From Motacilla alba alba (lineage: Eukaryota; Chordata; Aves; Passeriformes; Motacillidae), in assembly GCF_015832195.1 (NCBI RefSeq), contig NC_052031.1:8371850-8435849 (forward strand): a stretch of DNA of 64,000 bases, given 5' to 3'. The notes beneath the pieces are model-generated. The model made no database searches. It saw only the letters and a program-made list of their open reading frames with translations, and was not told the DNA's origin. Every line of letters begins with the position of its first letter. The stretch's first letter is position 1. Both the position numbers and the translations under genes were made by a program. Of the stretch, positions 38,101-48,558 are shown piece after piece.

Positions 38101-41100
38101 GGAATTTTGGTTCTTCTTTAAAGTATTCTGTGATCTGCAGCTAACTGTGAATTATTGATTTCTTTGTTCGCTGCACAAAAGAGCTCTTGCTTCCATTTCA
38201 GAATAAAACCTTTTCTTCTCAGAACAGTAATTTTTTTCTCTATCTGAAATAAAATTAATTTTTAAATATTATTATATTAGTTTTCATTTATTCAAACATG
38301 TGAATCATCTTATTAAATCTTTTACAATGCTTTCCAAAAGCTTTTAAAAGAAATATAATTTATCTGAAGAGTCACTTTTTAACACAGTATTTCTATAAAA
38401 CGTAATTTATTTCTTTAGATAAGACAGGTAATATTTTCTTTCTGGCATCCCACTGACATTTTGACACTCCTCTGCTTCCCTCTGTTCTTGGATAACAGAA
38501 AACAACACTTAAGAAATTACAGGGGATTTATTTACAGTGAGACATTCATCAGTGAAGTGGCAATAGCCACTCTGGTGCTCATTGCAATCATATGGGCTTA
38601 AATAAATTCCCAAACAGCTGTGATGCCTCCTCTCCAGCTGTGCTGCCCATGACTATTTTAAAGATCATTAACAACACTCATGTAACAGCAGACTTACAAT
38701 CACCATGCAATGTAAAGTTCCCTGATTAAACTAGCAATTTTCCATTACAATTCAAAATTGTTATTAATGGCAGGGATTTGCATATTTTAAAATATCATTT
38801 TATGCCTAATTTGTCTTCTAATGCCTCCAAACATGCAGTGCTTCAGTAATGACCCTTTGGACTCTGTTCTGCTTTCTTTCTGAATTAATCCTGACAGCTT
38901 TCTCACTGTAAGAAATCATTGATTTCATAGTAGTGTTGCACAGATTTCAATCATAGTCTTGAATCTGCATTTAGTTGTCATGACTGCAGATGAACACTCT
39001 TCAAATGTTTAAGCCCTTCTGGTACCTCAACACCTTTTTAGAAAAGCCACCTCCCAGTGCCCACCAGGAATTGGCCATCAAAGCAAAGGCAGTTACCATG
39101 GTCTGGGGAATCACTGAGGCATCAATCAGGAAGCCTTTTTTCTCCTTTATTTGCTTGTTACCTAGGAAGAAACCCCACTGTTTTTATGTTATTGATTCTT
39201 CCTTGATTGCTATCTCGATAAGTAGATTAAACATTAGCACTCTGTAGGGTCAGGCCACTCCTGCTGCTGATAATTTCCAGTTCTATTACAAAGATACTGT
39301 CAGTTTGCCTCAAACTCCCTAGCACATGTGTTTCACTTTAAAACTGAAATCATCTCATACAGATGCAAATGGCCTTGTTGCCTCCCCAGGGATTGTGTGA
39401 ATTGGCATCCCCCATCATAACCTCTCCAGCTTGTGTGTTCCCTGAGAGCAGCCACTTAAATTCCACCTTACACCTGCAATATTGTTCCCTTTAGAAAGAA
39501 CTGCTTTCACTCCACAGGGATATGTCAGAATATAGCTGGTGGAAGCCAAAGGAGTCTTCGAAAAAGACTTATTATATTTGGATTTGAATAATAAAGGCTT
39601 CTCTGCAAGACTGCAGATTACCAAAAGTCCACTTAAACCAAAATCTCTTTAGCATTCAAATAATCATTTAGACAGGAACTCAGCCACCTAAAGAAACTCC
39701 TTTCCACTTCATCATCATTCTGGGAATAAAGCCCTGAGACTTTTCCAGCAGTCTACTGGTATAAGACTGGTGTAAGAGGAAAATAAGACTCAGAATTTTC
39801 AATTTTTTCCAGCTATTAAGTGCCTTTCAGTAATTTCCTTTTTTTGCCATTAATACCAAAGAATGTCACTTCCTCAACCTTTTTAATTCCCCCCTTTTCC
39901 ATTTGGGTAATGAAAATAGAAGGTAAGATGCATGGCAGCATTACAGCAATGAAATCATATTATCACTGCCTTTAGGTTCCCCTTCCCGAGCACCATGCTT
40001 CCCTACTGAGTTTGTACATATCTATTTTTTTCTGAACATGGAACCTTTTTTTTCTTTTTTCTATTTTTAAACATTAAATATTAAATCAGGTCTTTACTTT
40101 CAAAATTACTCACTGGATAGATCTCTTATTCATTAAAGCTCTTCAGCAGTCTAACTGACTGCAGTTTAGTTGACTTACAGCATGTTATTTTAAAGATTTT
40201 TTTGAAATGGCATTTTTACATCATATCTTTGTTGTTGATGATATGCTGTGGGAGCAGCACAGGTTTTGACTTCTGCTTCATTGACACACAAGAACCATTT
40301 TCCACCTCCTCAGGCCAATTATCTCATGCACTTTCCATTTCAAAACCTACCAACTGAATTCATTTGCAAGGAAATAATCCTACATTAAAGGATGTCCCAG
40401 GAGTAAAGGCTACTTACTCTGTGTAAAGCAATGAAAAAATCACAGTCCTTAAATTATAATGTTGGCATTTCAGCTCTTTAGTTTCAGACTCCCAAGAGCT
40501 GTTTCCACCTTTTTGAGGTGGAAATAGTAATTTCTATTAAGATGTGACAGAATCTTTCCATAGACAGTGTATCTCAGGGAATTTTTGAGAAATTTGTGCC
40601 AAACCTCTTATTTGGTTAATTTGGTATGGGGAGACTCTCTGATGGTCAGTTCTCATGGTTGCTTGGAATCCTCTGTGATAGAGAGTTATATATTTTTTTC
40701 TTATTGCAAACCCATCCTGATGGGTTTTGCAGTGTACACTACCCAGAATTCTTGTGCCAATTTAAAATTCTCTGCTGCCATGTGAACAGAATAAACTGTA
40801 GCAATGGTATGCAGACAAATGTGCCCCTTTGTTTATTGCAATCGCATAAATCTGTGGGTATTGATACCGGTGCAAAGGTCTCTGATGATCCTGAAAGAGA
40901 GAATTTGGGCAGGATATCAATCTCTTATGATCCCAAATAATGCCATGAGATCTTTAACTTCCACTTGAACAAGCACTAAAGGCAGAGAGATGGAAACTTG
41001 GATTAACTTCTTAGCCAAGTGACACCTCTCGCAATGTTTTTGACCCTTACTTTAAAGCTGTCACCGGTTGCCTTGATTTATGGAAACACTATCCTTTTAA

Positions 41101-41549
41101 ATCCTCCTCCCTCTTATCTCTGCAGGCAGTTTCCTGATTTGCTTTTCTTTCCCTTAGATCATCCATATTATTCCTTGACAGAGGCTGTGTGGACAGCCAC
41201 ACTTTCGATGGTACTCAGAAAGAAAAATGATTCTCTGTTTTCCAGCTGAACAGAAAATATTACAGATGGTTTTAGTAGTTTCATGCAGAAGACTTCAAGA
41301 CTTTTTGTTTCAGGTTACAGAAAGAAAAATAATATTTTTTTTAAAATTCAGGAAAATATCACTGCAAAGTCGTTTTCATCTTACTCTAATTTCACAAGCT
41401 AAGTTTCCCAGGAAAATCTGAAGTGCACTATAGTAACAGGATACCTTTTCCATCATTCCAAAGAGCTTTCGTCAGTAATAAAGAACCTGTTGGGCTAACT
41501 CTGGTTCACCAACAAAAATAAAAGCTGGCCCCAGCCCCAGAGATTATGT
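38101..41549. other. Gene-poor AT-rich stretch
   Basis: No gene, RNA gene or recognised transposon. The 104-codon plus-strand open frame at 40626-40940 shows no domain and no splice-site support. Confidence 0.55.
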
Positions 41550-41935
41550 CTATACACTAGTAGAGTACAGAACCATGCCCAGGGAGCAGGTCGGAGCATG
41601 AGCACACCAATATCTCTGTATTGAACAGCTGTCATGATCCCTGGTTTGCCTTGTGCCATTTAGTGTTATCCAGACAATACCTGGGTGCAGTTCAAGAGAC
41701 TGCACATGCCTGTTTTCTATGGGCAATTGGGGTGTTTTCATCCTGGTGTTTTTTGGAGAGAAGCAAGAGCCAGTGTCTGAAGTCAGGCCATGCCATATCA
41801 TCAGGGGTGAGTGGCACAGAATGGTCTTTGTCCATTTTAACTCAGTCACAGGAGAGAGTCTGCAGCTTCAGCAATAGGAAAGTGGCAGCACAAGAAGACA
41901 GTGGAGTATCAGCCCGGGGGAAGGAAATTTTGTGA
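41550..41935. other. Unassigned block with overlapping open frames
   Basis: Three open frames of 74-104 codons overlap here on both strands. That indicates few AT-rich stop triplets rather than a gene. No conserved motif was seen. Confidence 0.3.
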
Positions 41936-42898
41936 GGCATCACCTGGAGAAACATTGTCTGTACTGGCATAGTCTCAACTGCATTTAAAAGGAGCTTTTC
42001 TAGATTCTGTCAGTCAAGATGAAATAAATAATGAAATCTGGATTAAACGCTGAGAATAGATAATAGAGTAGGATTGTTAGGTTTTGCTTTTTAGGCAGAA
42101 ATGCACATTATTAAAAAAATTATATGAAACTACCATTGGCCACACTGTTATTATCCCCTGCTCATACTGGTGGCTTTCACAATTTCCTTTGGAGAGAGAA
42201 ATCAAGCTAATTCTGCTCTCATCAAAAAAAAAAAAAAAAAGAAAGAGTGATGAGGTGGGACACGAATGAAGCAGAGCACATTTCTCCACTCCAGTGGTGT
42301 CTGGTCTGCCTTGTGGAAGCCTGACCTTTCCCGGAGACTCATTCAAACACACCCCATAAAATGTTCAATACTCTCTATTATATTCATTTTTCTGCCATGG
42401 GTTAGGAGAATCTAAAAAAAATGCCTGAAAGGTAATTTTGCAAAGATGACTAATGTTAAATTAGTTACCATACAACAGCCCTACAGTTGAGATTGGTATC
42501 TCCTTTGGTATGTGAGAAACTGTAGAAATAAACTTATAAGAGTTTGAAAATATGGACAAGCAAGTTTTACTTGATGTCCTTCTAGAAAGACATCCACAAA
42601 GGGAATAAAACCAGAAAAAAAGAGTACAAAATAGTAAGTCAAATATATAACTTGAATTTAGACAATTGAGCCCAACAGAGTAATAACTTGAATGACAAAA
42701 CCATTAAAAAGAAGGATCATATCTCTTCAATGTGAAAATAAATGTGAAATAAATCTACCTCCAGCAAAGTCACTTTCCTTGTGGTATTAGTATTGCAATG
42801 TTCTTCTGCAAAGAGATCAAAACTGTCCCACCTTAATTATTTTATATGCAAAACAAACTGGGGACTTGTGACCAAAGATCTCTAAGTGAACTCATATA
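41936..42898. other. AT-rich non-coding stretch
   Basis: No gene was seen. A run of 17 A lies at 42224-42240, followed by gaaagag. Confidence 0.55.
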
Positions 42899-42996
42899 GT
42901 TTTTCATCTTTTTCTTTCTCTTTTTCTTTCTCTTTTTCTTTTATATTTTTTTTAACATGGACTATGTTTTCCTTTCTTTCTTTTTTTTTTTTTTGT
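42899..42996 (+). repeat. Pyrimidine-rich simple repeat
   Basis: Copies of the 12-mer tttttctttctc (42909-42920, 42921-42932 and a partial third) are followed by T-rich sequence and, after a short gap, a 15-T stretch. The tract immediately precedes the exon-like segment at 43002 and would by itself make a strong polypyrimidine tract. Confidence 0.85.
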
Positions 42997-43001
42997 TTAA
43001 G

Positions 43002-43086
43002 TTACTCTGGTGAAGAAGCGAACTGTAACATGAATGCCAGAACTGTCTGCAGCACCATCTCCTGCTGCTCCAAACCAGCAATGTGG
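43002..43086 (+). other. Candidate 85-bp exon (unidentified, weak)
   Basis: A long polypyrimidine tract ends in gtttaag at 43001, followed by 85 bp and then TGG|gtaaga, a good splice donor, at 43087. One frame is open through the segment and gives a short cysteine-rich peptide (YSGEEANCNMNARTVCSTIS, then CC and a few more residues). A second frame reads TLVKKRTVT and then stops. The 85-bp length is not a multiple of three, so it would change reading phase. I do not recognise the peptide. The polypyrimidine tract is part of a simple repeat, so the acceptor could be accidental, and no partner exons were identified. It could also be a non-coding transcript exon or chance. Confidence 0.2.
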
Positions 43087-44326
43087 GTAAGATCACAAAC
43101 AAACAGCACAATCCCAGTAGGCTCCAAATATCCTGAACTTCCACTCATTAAAGTTGGGCCTTAAAACAATACAATATGGCTTCCCCTAGAGATATTTTTT
43201 CTGAGAATAAAAGAATAATACACTGAATCTTTAATTTTTTTTTCTGTGTCTTGAGACTTTTGTAATGAAACAGGGAAAGTACAGCATGATTTCATTATGT
43301 CTTGACTATATACATTGTGAATATTGACTTTTTTGTCAATTAAAATGTAAACATGGCTTGAAGATTCCATACAGCTTAATACATGATCAGCACAGTTACT
43401 CAGACTGTGGGTATTTTAAGAACATGCCCAGATTGCAGCTATCAGAAGCAGATTATTCAATGTAATTATTGTGGCTTTCTTATGTGACTTAAAATGTGCA
43501 AAGTTGAAGTTCTCTTTTTCCCAAAGTCTATTACCACAAAGCTATGGGAGAAAAGCATTTTTTTCCACATGAAACCCAAGTTCTTAAGCTCTGTTCTCAC
43601 AGCTGGGCATGCAGAATCAGCAAAGCTCTTAAAAATTCCCCAGGGAATTAATGTGACTTAATGGCAGTGTAACAATGGGATAGGACTTGTCACAGTCTTC
43701 CCAGTGACTTCTAAATGAAACAAAATCAAATGTAAAAAATAAATAAAAAACAACCATTCAACCTTCTCTGACAGAGCTAGATAGTTGCAATGGTATTAAC
43801 CAGCAAATTTGTTCAGACTGAGACTGTGACCCTCACCGTGTTTATGGCGATGAAACAACTGCCACAGTCAGTGGAAGTGTAGTATGTGAAAATTTTTCAT
43901 TGTTTCTGCACTAGTTTGTTCTGCTACAGTAGCTGAGGCAATTTAAAGGCCAACTCGTGGGAATTACTGCAGCATATATGTTAAATGTGAACATTATGTT
44001 AATATCACAAGCCAGTCTAATTTAGCAGCTCTTTAAGGCGTAGTACAAGATGGTCCCTTGTCTCCTTTGAACTGAAGATATGTCTTTTCTTACTGTGGAG
44101 ATGATTTTTAACTGATCACTGAGAGACATTTTGAGCATTTTACATAATTTTACGGTCCTTATAATCTTGATTCTTTTTTAATAGAGAAAAATTGGCTGGC
44201 CTTCTCATGTGAATCACTATGGTGTTTGGAAAGGGAAAACAGCCAGTAAATGTTACATAAAAACAGGAGGGGAATTGAGTTACAGACATACCCCAAAGCA
44301 TCCAAACCAGTAAAACATATTACATA
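43087..44326. other. AT-rich non-coding stretch
   Basis: No gene or recognised repeat was seen. An ATTAAA on the minus strand at 44177-44182 lies about 145 bp beyond the end of the minus-strand coding-like segment and could act as its polyadenylation signal. Confidence 0.5.
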
Positions 44327-45065
44327 TTATTCTGGAACAGCCTCTTCAGAGGTACTGGATTGCTTCTCCAAGGTCCTGTTTAATACATGATTGACAAGAA
44401 AATGACATCCCGTGTTTTGACTGGCATCAGTGGAGGGGTCTCCTGTTGTCCCACCAAGCCTTAGCCCTGGGAGGTCATCCTGTGCCTGGTATCTCTTTGC
44501 TGCTGTCAAAGCATCAGCTGCATCGGTGCTCACCTTGGGTTCCTGCTGCCTGTCATTCCAATCCTGAGTGACACGGCCCAGGGTATTCTCTGTGCCACCC
44601 CTGTGTGTTGATGGATGCAGCTAGTCTTTGTCTTCTCCTTCTTCCAGACTTTTCTGCAGTTGTCCCAAACGTGAGGCCCACAAAAGGCCGACAGCAATTA
44701 CTAAACTGGCATAGATTGTGAGGGGGCTGTGAAAAGAGTAGACCTGTAAATTTGTTTATTTTAGTTCCACAACTGAAGAGGGAAAAAAAGAAGGGAGTGT
44801 TTGACAATGTGTAAGAGGTAAATCCATTCAGGTCAGAAAAGGTTAAAAATTGAAAACCTGTTCCTTTGTCCAGCGGCCCAACCTGAAAGACAGTCCTGAA
44901 AAATGCTCTCCTGGAAAACAGCCTCATGCCATTCCGGCTCAATATCCTGTCAGTATAAGCTATCAAACCCTGGGCAGGATTCAAGATATTTAGGACTTTA
45001 CAGGATTTTAGAGTGCGGTTTAATGCATCTCTCTGCTGAGGACATTTGAACCTACTTCGTCCCAC
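44327..45065 (-). other. Unidentified coding-like segment, broken across frames (possible pseudogene or terminal exons)
   Basis: This is the most protein-like part of the window. One minus-strand frame is open for 170 codons (45065-44553). In a second frame, 44949-44833 includes EPEWHEAVFQESIFQDCLSG. In a third, 44755-44327 is open except for one TAG at 44623-44621. This third frame follows an acceptor-like tttacag (44744) and encodes a likely membrane segment (LTIYASLVIAVGLLWAS), then a hydrophilic tail ending LEEGEDKD before the TAG. It continues for about 97 more hydrophilic codons to a stop at 44327. AAG|GTGAGC, a strong donor sequence, occurs at 44534/44533. The frames do not connect, so it is either a decayed gene, an env-like or other membrane-protein relic, separate small exons, or chance. 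I recognise no family. No intact start or promoter is visible. Confidence 0.3.
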
Positions 45066-46337
45066 CTAAAGGAATGCCACAAGTGCAGCATTACTGTTCA
45101 GCTCCTATTCTTTCCATAGATTAAGATTAAAAAAAAATTGGAGCATAACTATCACTTCCCAAGTGAACACCTAAAAAAGTGTGTGGGATAACCAGTGCTG
45201 ACATTTTTATATGGAATGATGTATATTTAAATCAAAGCTCTCAAAGGAGAGACTGGAAGAACCTCCAGCATTTCTGACATAAGATTGTCATACTCACTCG
45301 AAATCATACTTTGTTTTATTGAACAATGATTCAGAGTGATGAGAGGATTTCTGTGGGAGGAGAGGGATTTAAATTACTTTTTGTTGTTAAAAACAGAATT
45401 TGATCCTGTGTTTCCCAAATTCTGCATGAATTCTATTATTACTAAGTAAAATGAAGACATTGTTTCTGTTTCTCTTTAACACAGACTTAAGAAACTAGCC
45501 TTTTTCCTTCCAAACTCATAGAATTTCCTGGACACAGAACTCAAGAGTGTTACCATTTTGCAGAAAAAAAGAAGGGAAAAAATACTCAAAATTACCCAGC
45601 TTTCAGAGTAAATCTTATTCTTAGATTTAATCTAACCTAGCCTAATCCAGGCTTCTCAGTTTTCTCAGATGCAAAACACAGTTCAGGGTCTCATTACTAT
45701 GTTCACACATAAGTATTTTGCCATTTATTTATTCTGAAAATTCCCTTCATCTTCTAATTCTTATTGTAGCTATTGATGTGTGGGCTTCCTGATGCAGTGA
45801 GACAATAATTCCTGATGGAAGGCAGGTGAGGATTTTTTGGGAATGCAAGAAGGGAGAAATCTGAGGAAGCCAAAGTATATATTGGGTAGAAGATACTGGT
45901 TTTACTGCCTGGTGACATCACAGTCAGTCAGACTGTGTTCTGCACTGCATCTGCTCTGATATACTTTATTTGAAGAAATACAACTCCCACGGTACAATGT
46001 TTCCTAAAGCCAAAATTGAATATACATGTAGAATTCACTTAGAGAGAAGCTGAACAAAACAAATGACCTACAATAAGTAGGTGTTCCTAGATTAAATACT
46101 TGAACTGCTCCTTTTGGAGATCACTTCTCAAACTAACAAAGATGCAGGTCATGTTTTCCAAAGAGTAACAGTTTTGACCTCTGTTGGCTGGGCCATAGAG
46201 TTGTTGTAGGAGGCTATTGTGGAGCACGTTCCTTAGGTGAGTGTGTTTCGGTTTAGGTCATTGGACTCTGAGATAAAAACCTCTCCTTTGGCAGTTTGTA
46301 AAGATTAGGGCTCTTCAGAAAGTCCAGGCAAGCCCAA
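45066..46337. other. AT-rich non-coding stretch
   Basis: No gene or recognised repeat was seen. If the minus-strand segment at 44327-45065 were part of a gene, upstream exons should lie here or beyond; none was identified. Confidence 0.5.
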
Positions 46338-46505
46338 AAAAAAAGAAAAAAAAACCAAACAAAACCAACCAACCAAACAAAAAAACCCCAAAAAACCAAA
46401 TAACAACAACAAAAAAACCCACAAAACAAAACAAAAAAAAAACCAAAAAAAACCCCCAACAGAACAAAACAAAACAAAACAAAACAAACCAAAACACAAA
46501 ACCCC
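46338..46505 (+). repeat. A/C-rich low-complexity tract
   Basis: About 170 bp with almost no G or T, built of A-runs separated by CC/CCC and ending in a (caaaa)n series near 46465-46490. The minus strand is correspondingly T/G-rich, which explains the Phe/Gly/Trp-rich open frames there. Those are not genes. Confidence 0.9.
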
Positions 46506-48516
46506 CAACTTGTGGAAAGGAATTTGCCATGGATTAAGAATCTCTTTTCCAACTCTTTTCCAATAATTTCTTTTATGAGGGCTAGAAAGGAAGGCTGGAG
46601 GCAGAGAGAGAGGGAAGATTACTAGGGAGGAAGGGAGGCAACAGAGCTACATGATGACTTATGAATAATCATTTCTTTTGTTGTCATGACATTTTATTGC
46701 ATTTGGCACCAAATGGCTGTGTTGTTATAGGAATTTATGTTCATGCCTCATTCAAATGAAAAAAAAGGAATTAACAATTTGTTTCTAAAATATAAAGAAC
46801 ATGCAGGAGCATCTGCAAGGAAAATGACCTCTTTCATTTAGTGCAGCTTTAATAATGTGTAAAAGTAGAAATTTACTGTCCAGCTAGTTTGGTCAAATTC
46901 TGTTTGGCTCCCCTTGGGCCTTATAGTTAGTCAAGAAGAGGAAGAATCTGCTAGCCATGTTCAAAATTGAAAAAACATGGATAAGATTTTAAAAGGATGT
47001 TGTGCTTCCAGAGACTGTGTCGCTCAGGTTTTTGGTTCTGATTCTTGAATTAATTACAACAATTATCCTTTCCTATCAGAATTCAACTAAGGACTCCCTG
47101 AGACCTGAACACTAGACAGGCTGTTTTAGGTTAGATACACTGATTTGAAGAGCTTGTCAAGTGAAACCAGTGTCTGTGGAGCCTGGGGTGAGAAAACAAG
47201 ACATCCCACTGCATGTTGTGCTTGCATATTGTGCTTGCATGTTGTGTTTGCTTCTTTCCTGTCTCATCTCAGAGCTGGACCTGTCCAGTGCCTCCACATA
47301 TTTCTCCTGAAGCTCTTAGGTTGCTTTCAAAGCTGAGCGACGGCAACATTGGCACTAAAGAGAGCTGGAGTTGGGGTTGGCTGAACCAAAGTTCAGTGTC
47401 TGTGGGTGTTCTCCCAGCTGGACACTTGTGTGCCCATGGCAACTGACTTCTTGTGATGTCCACTTTGTGGTGTTGTTCTTGGACGGCTGGAATAGAGAAT
47501 GCTTTAACAGCTATTTGCTTCACTTGACTGAGGATGGAATGGTTCCAGTTGTGTAAATAGCTCCTGGTGCTCTTCCAGTTTTCCTCCTCACTGCCCCATG
47601 GAGATGCATTTGCTTAAGCAGGGCACGGTAGGAGAAGAAGCTCTGCTGGATTCCTCCTCACAAACCTTCCAGCACATCTCAGGCCTGATCTACAGCATCC
47701 CTGTCAGTACAGCCTCTGACCTCTCCTTGAACAAAAAGAACCACTTTTACCACATTAAGTCATGGTTTTGTCTAATAGCAAATTAAGAGGGATAACTTAA
47801 CCCATGTGACTCTTGGTAGGACTTGGGCCTCCAGAGACAATCAGTGAATATCCCAATCAACTGCACATTTCTCTCCCCTTATATGAATCCCGTGAGATAA
47901 CAGTTGCACAAAATGGAATATTATCTAATTAACACATGCCATTGGAATTTGATCTTCCGTTTTCCTTTGGAATATCCCAGCTGAAACTGCACTCACATCA
48001 CTACAGGATTTATGAGGATTAGACAAAGAGCTTTTTCCCATACACTTGGTGAGTATGAGTTTCATCCATCAATGCAAGCTTGCATAAGCCCTGTGAATGA
48101 AGGGTTAGACGTGACTTTGAAATCCTATCTCAAGTGGATAGTGGAAAAAATGGAAAGTGCACAGAATATAACATACAGTGTGTGGATATGAATTTTTTTC
48201 TCATGTATAGTTGTAATCTGTAGTTTATGAATGTTAAATTCAGGCTGGAAGGTATAACAACTTGTATAACATAGTTTTCCTTTGTTTGCTTGTTAACTAA
48301 ACAGCATGGGAATTAAAAATCATCTTCTGATATTCTATGTTGTAGGAATACCATCTGAAAGTTACTGCTGATTTTAGAGGCTTGCTTACCTCCAAATACC
48401 CACAGTTACAGAGGAGAAGAGTGAAAATTAGTACTTATAATCCCCTGGCTCCTAGTTTTAAAGCTACATGCCTAGATGCTTCTGGGAAAAATGATGGAGA
48501 AGGGAAGATGCCTGAA
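46506..48516. other. Non-coding stretch with a moderately GC-richer core
   Basis: The part from 47150 to 47720 is less AT-rich and has several short plus-strand open frames. One follows a good acceptor-like sequence (ttcctgtctcatctcag, ending about 47271) but meets no clear donor before a stop. A purine-rich run lies near 46580-46640. Nothing was identified. Confidence 0.45.
47211..47249 (+). repeat. Three-copy 13-bp tandem repeat
   Basis: Units gcatgttgtgctt, gcatattgtgctt and gcatgttgtgttt follow each other without gaps, each differing from the first by one base at most. Confidence 0.85.
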
Positions 48517-48558
48517 TTCTGGTCTGATATAAATTCCTACATTTATATCAGACCAGAA
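48517..48558. repeat. Perfect 17-bp-stem hairpin
   Basis: The arm ttctggtctgatataaa (48517-48533) is followed by an 8-nt loop (ttcctaca) and the exact reverse complement at 48542-48558. Pairing stops abruptly at both outer ends. At 42 nt it is too short for a typical microRNA precursor. It could be the scar of a replication template-switch or a remnant of a palindromic transposon. Confidence 0.85.

Noticed and set aside
42886..43164. A 92-codon plus-strand open frame taken as one protein
   Set aside because: The first half is translated from a pyrimidine repeat. Only the 85-bp splice-bounded part is kept, as a weak candidate exon.
46253..46552. Phe/Trp/Gly-rich minus-strand open frames resembling a membrane protein
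   Set aside because: They are translations of the T/G-rich strand of a low-complexity A/C tract; three frames look alike, so this is a composition effect.
48517..48558. A microRNA precursor
   Set aside because: The hairpin is only 42 nt and pairing ends at 17 bp, too short for a normal precursor.
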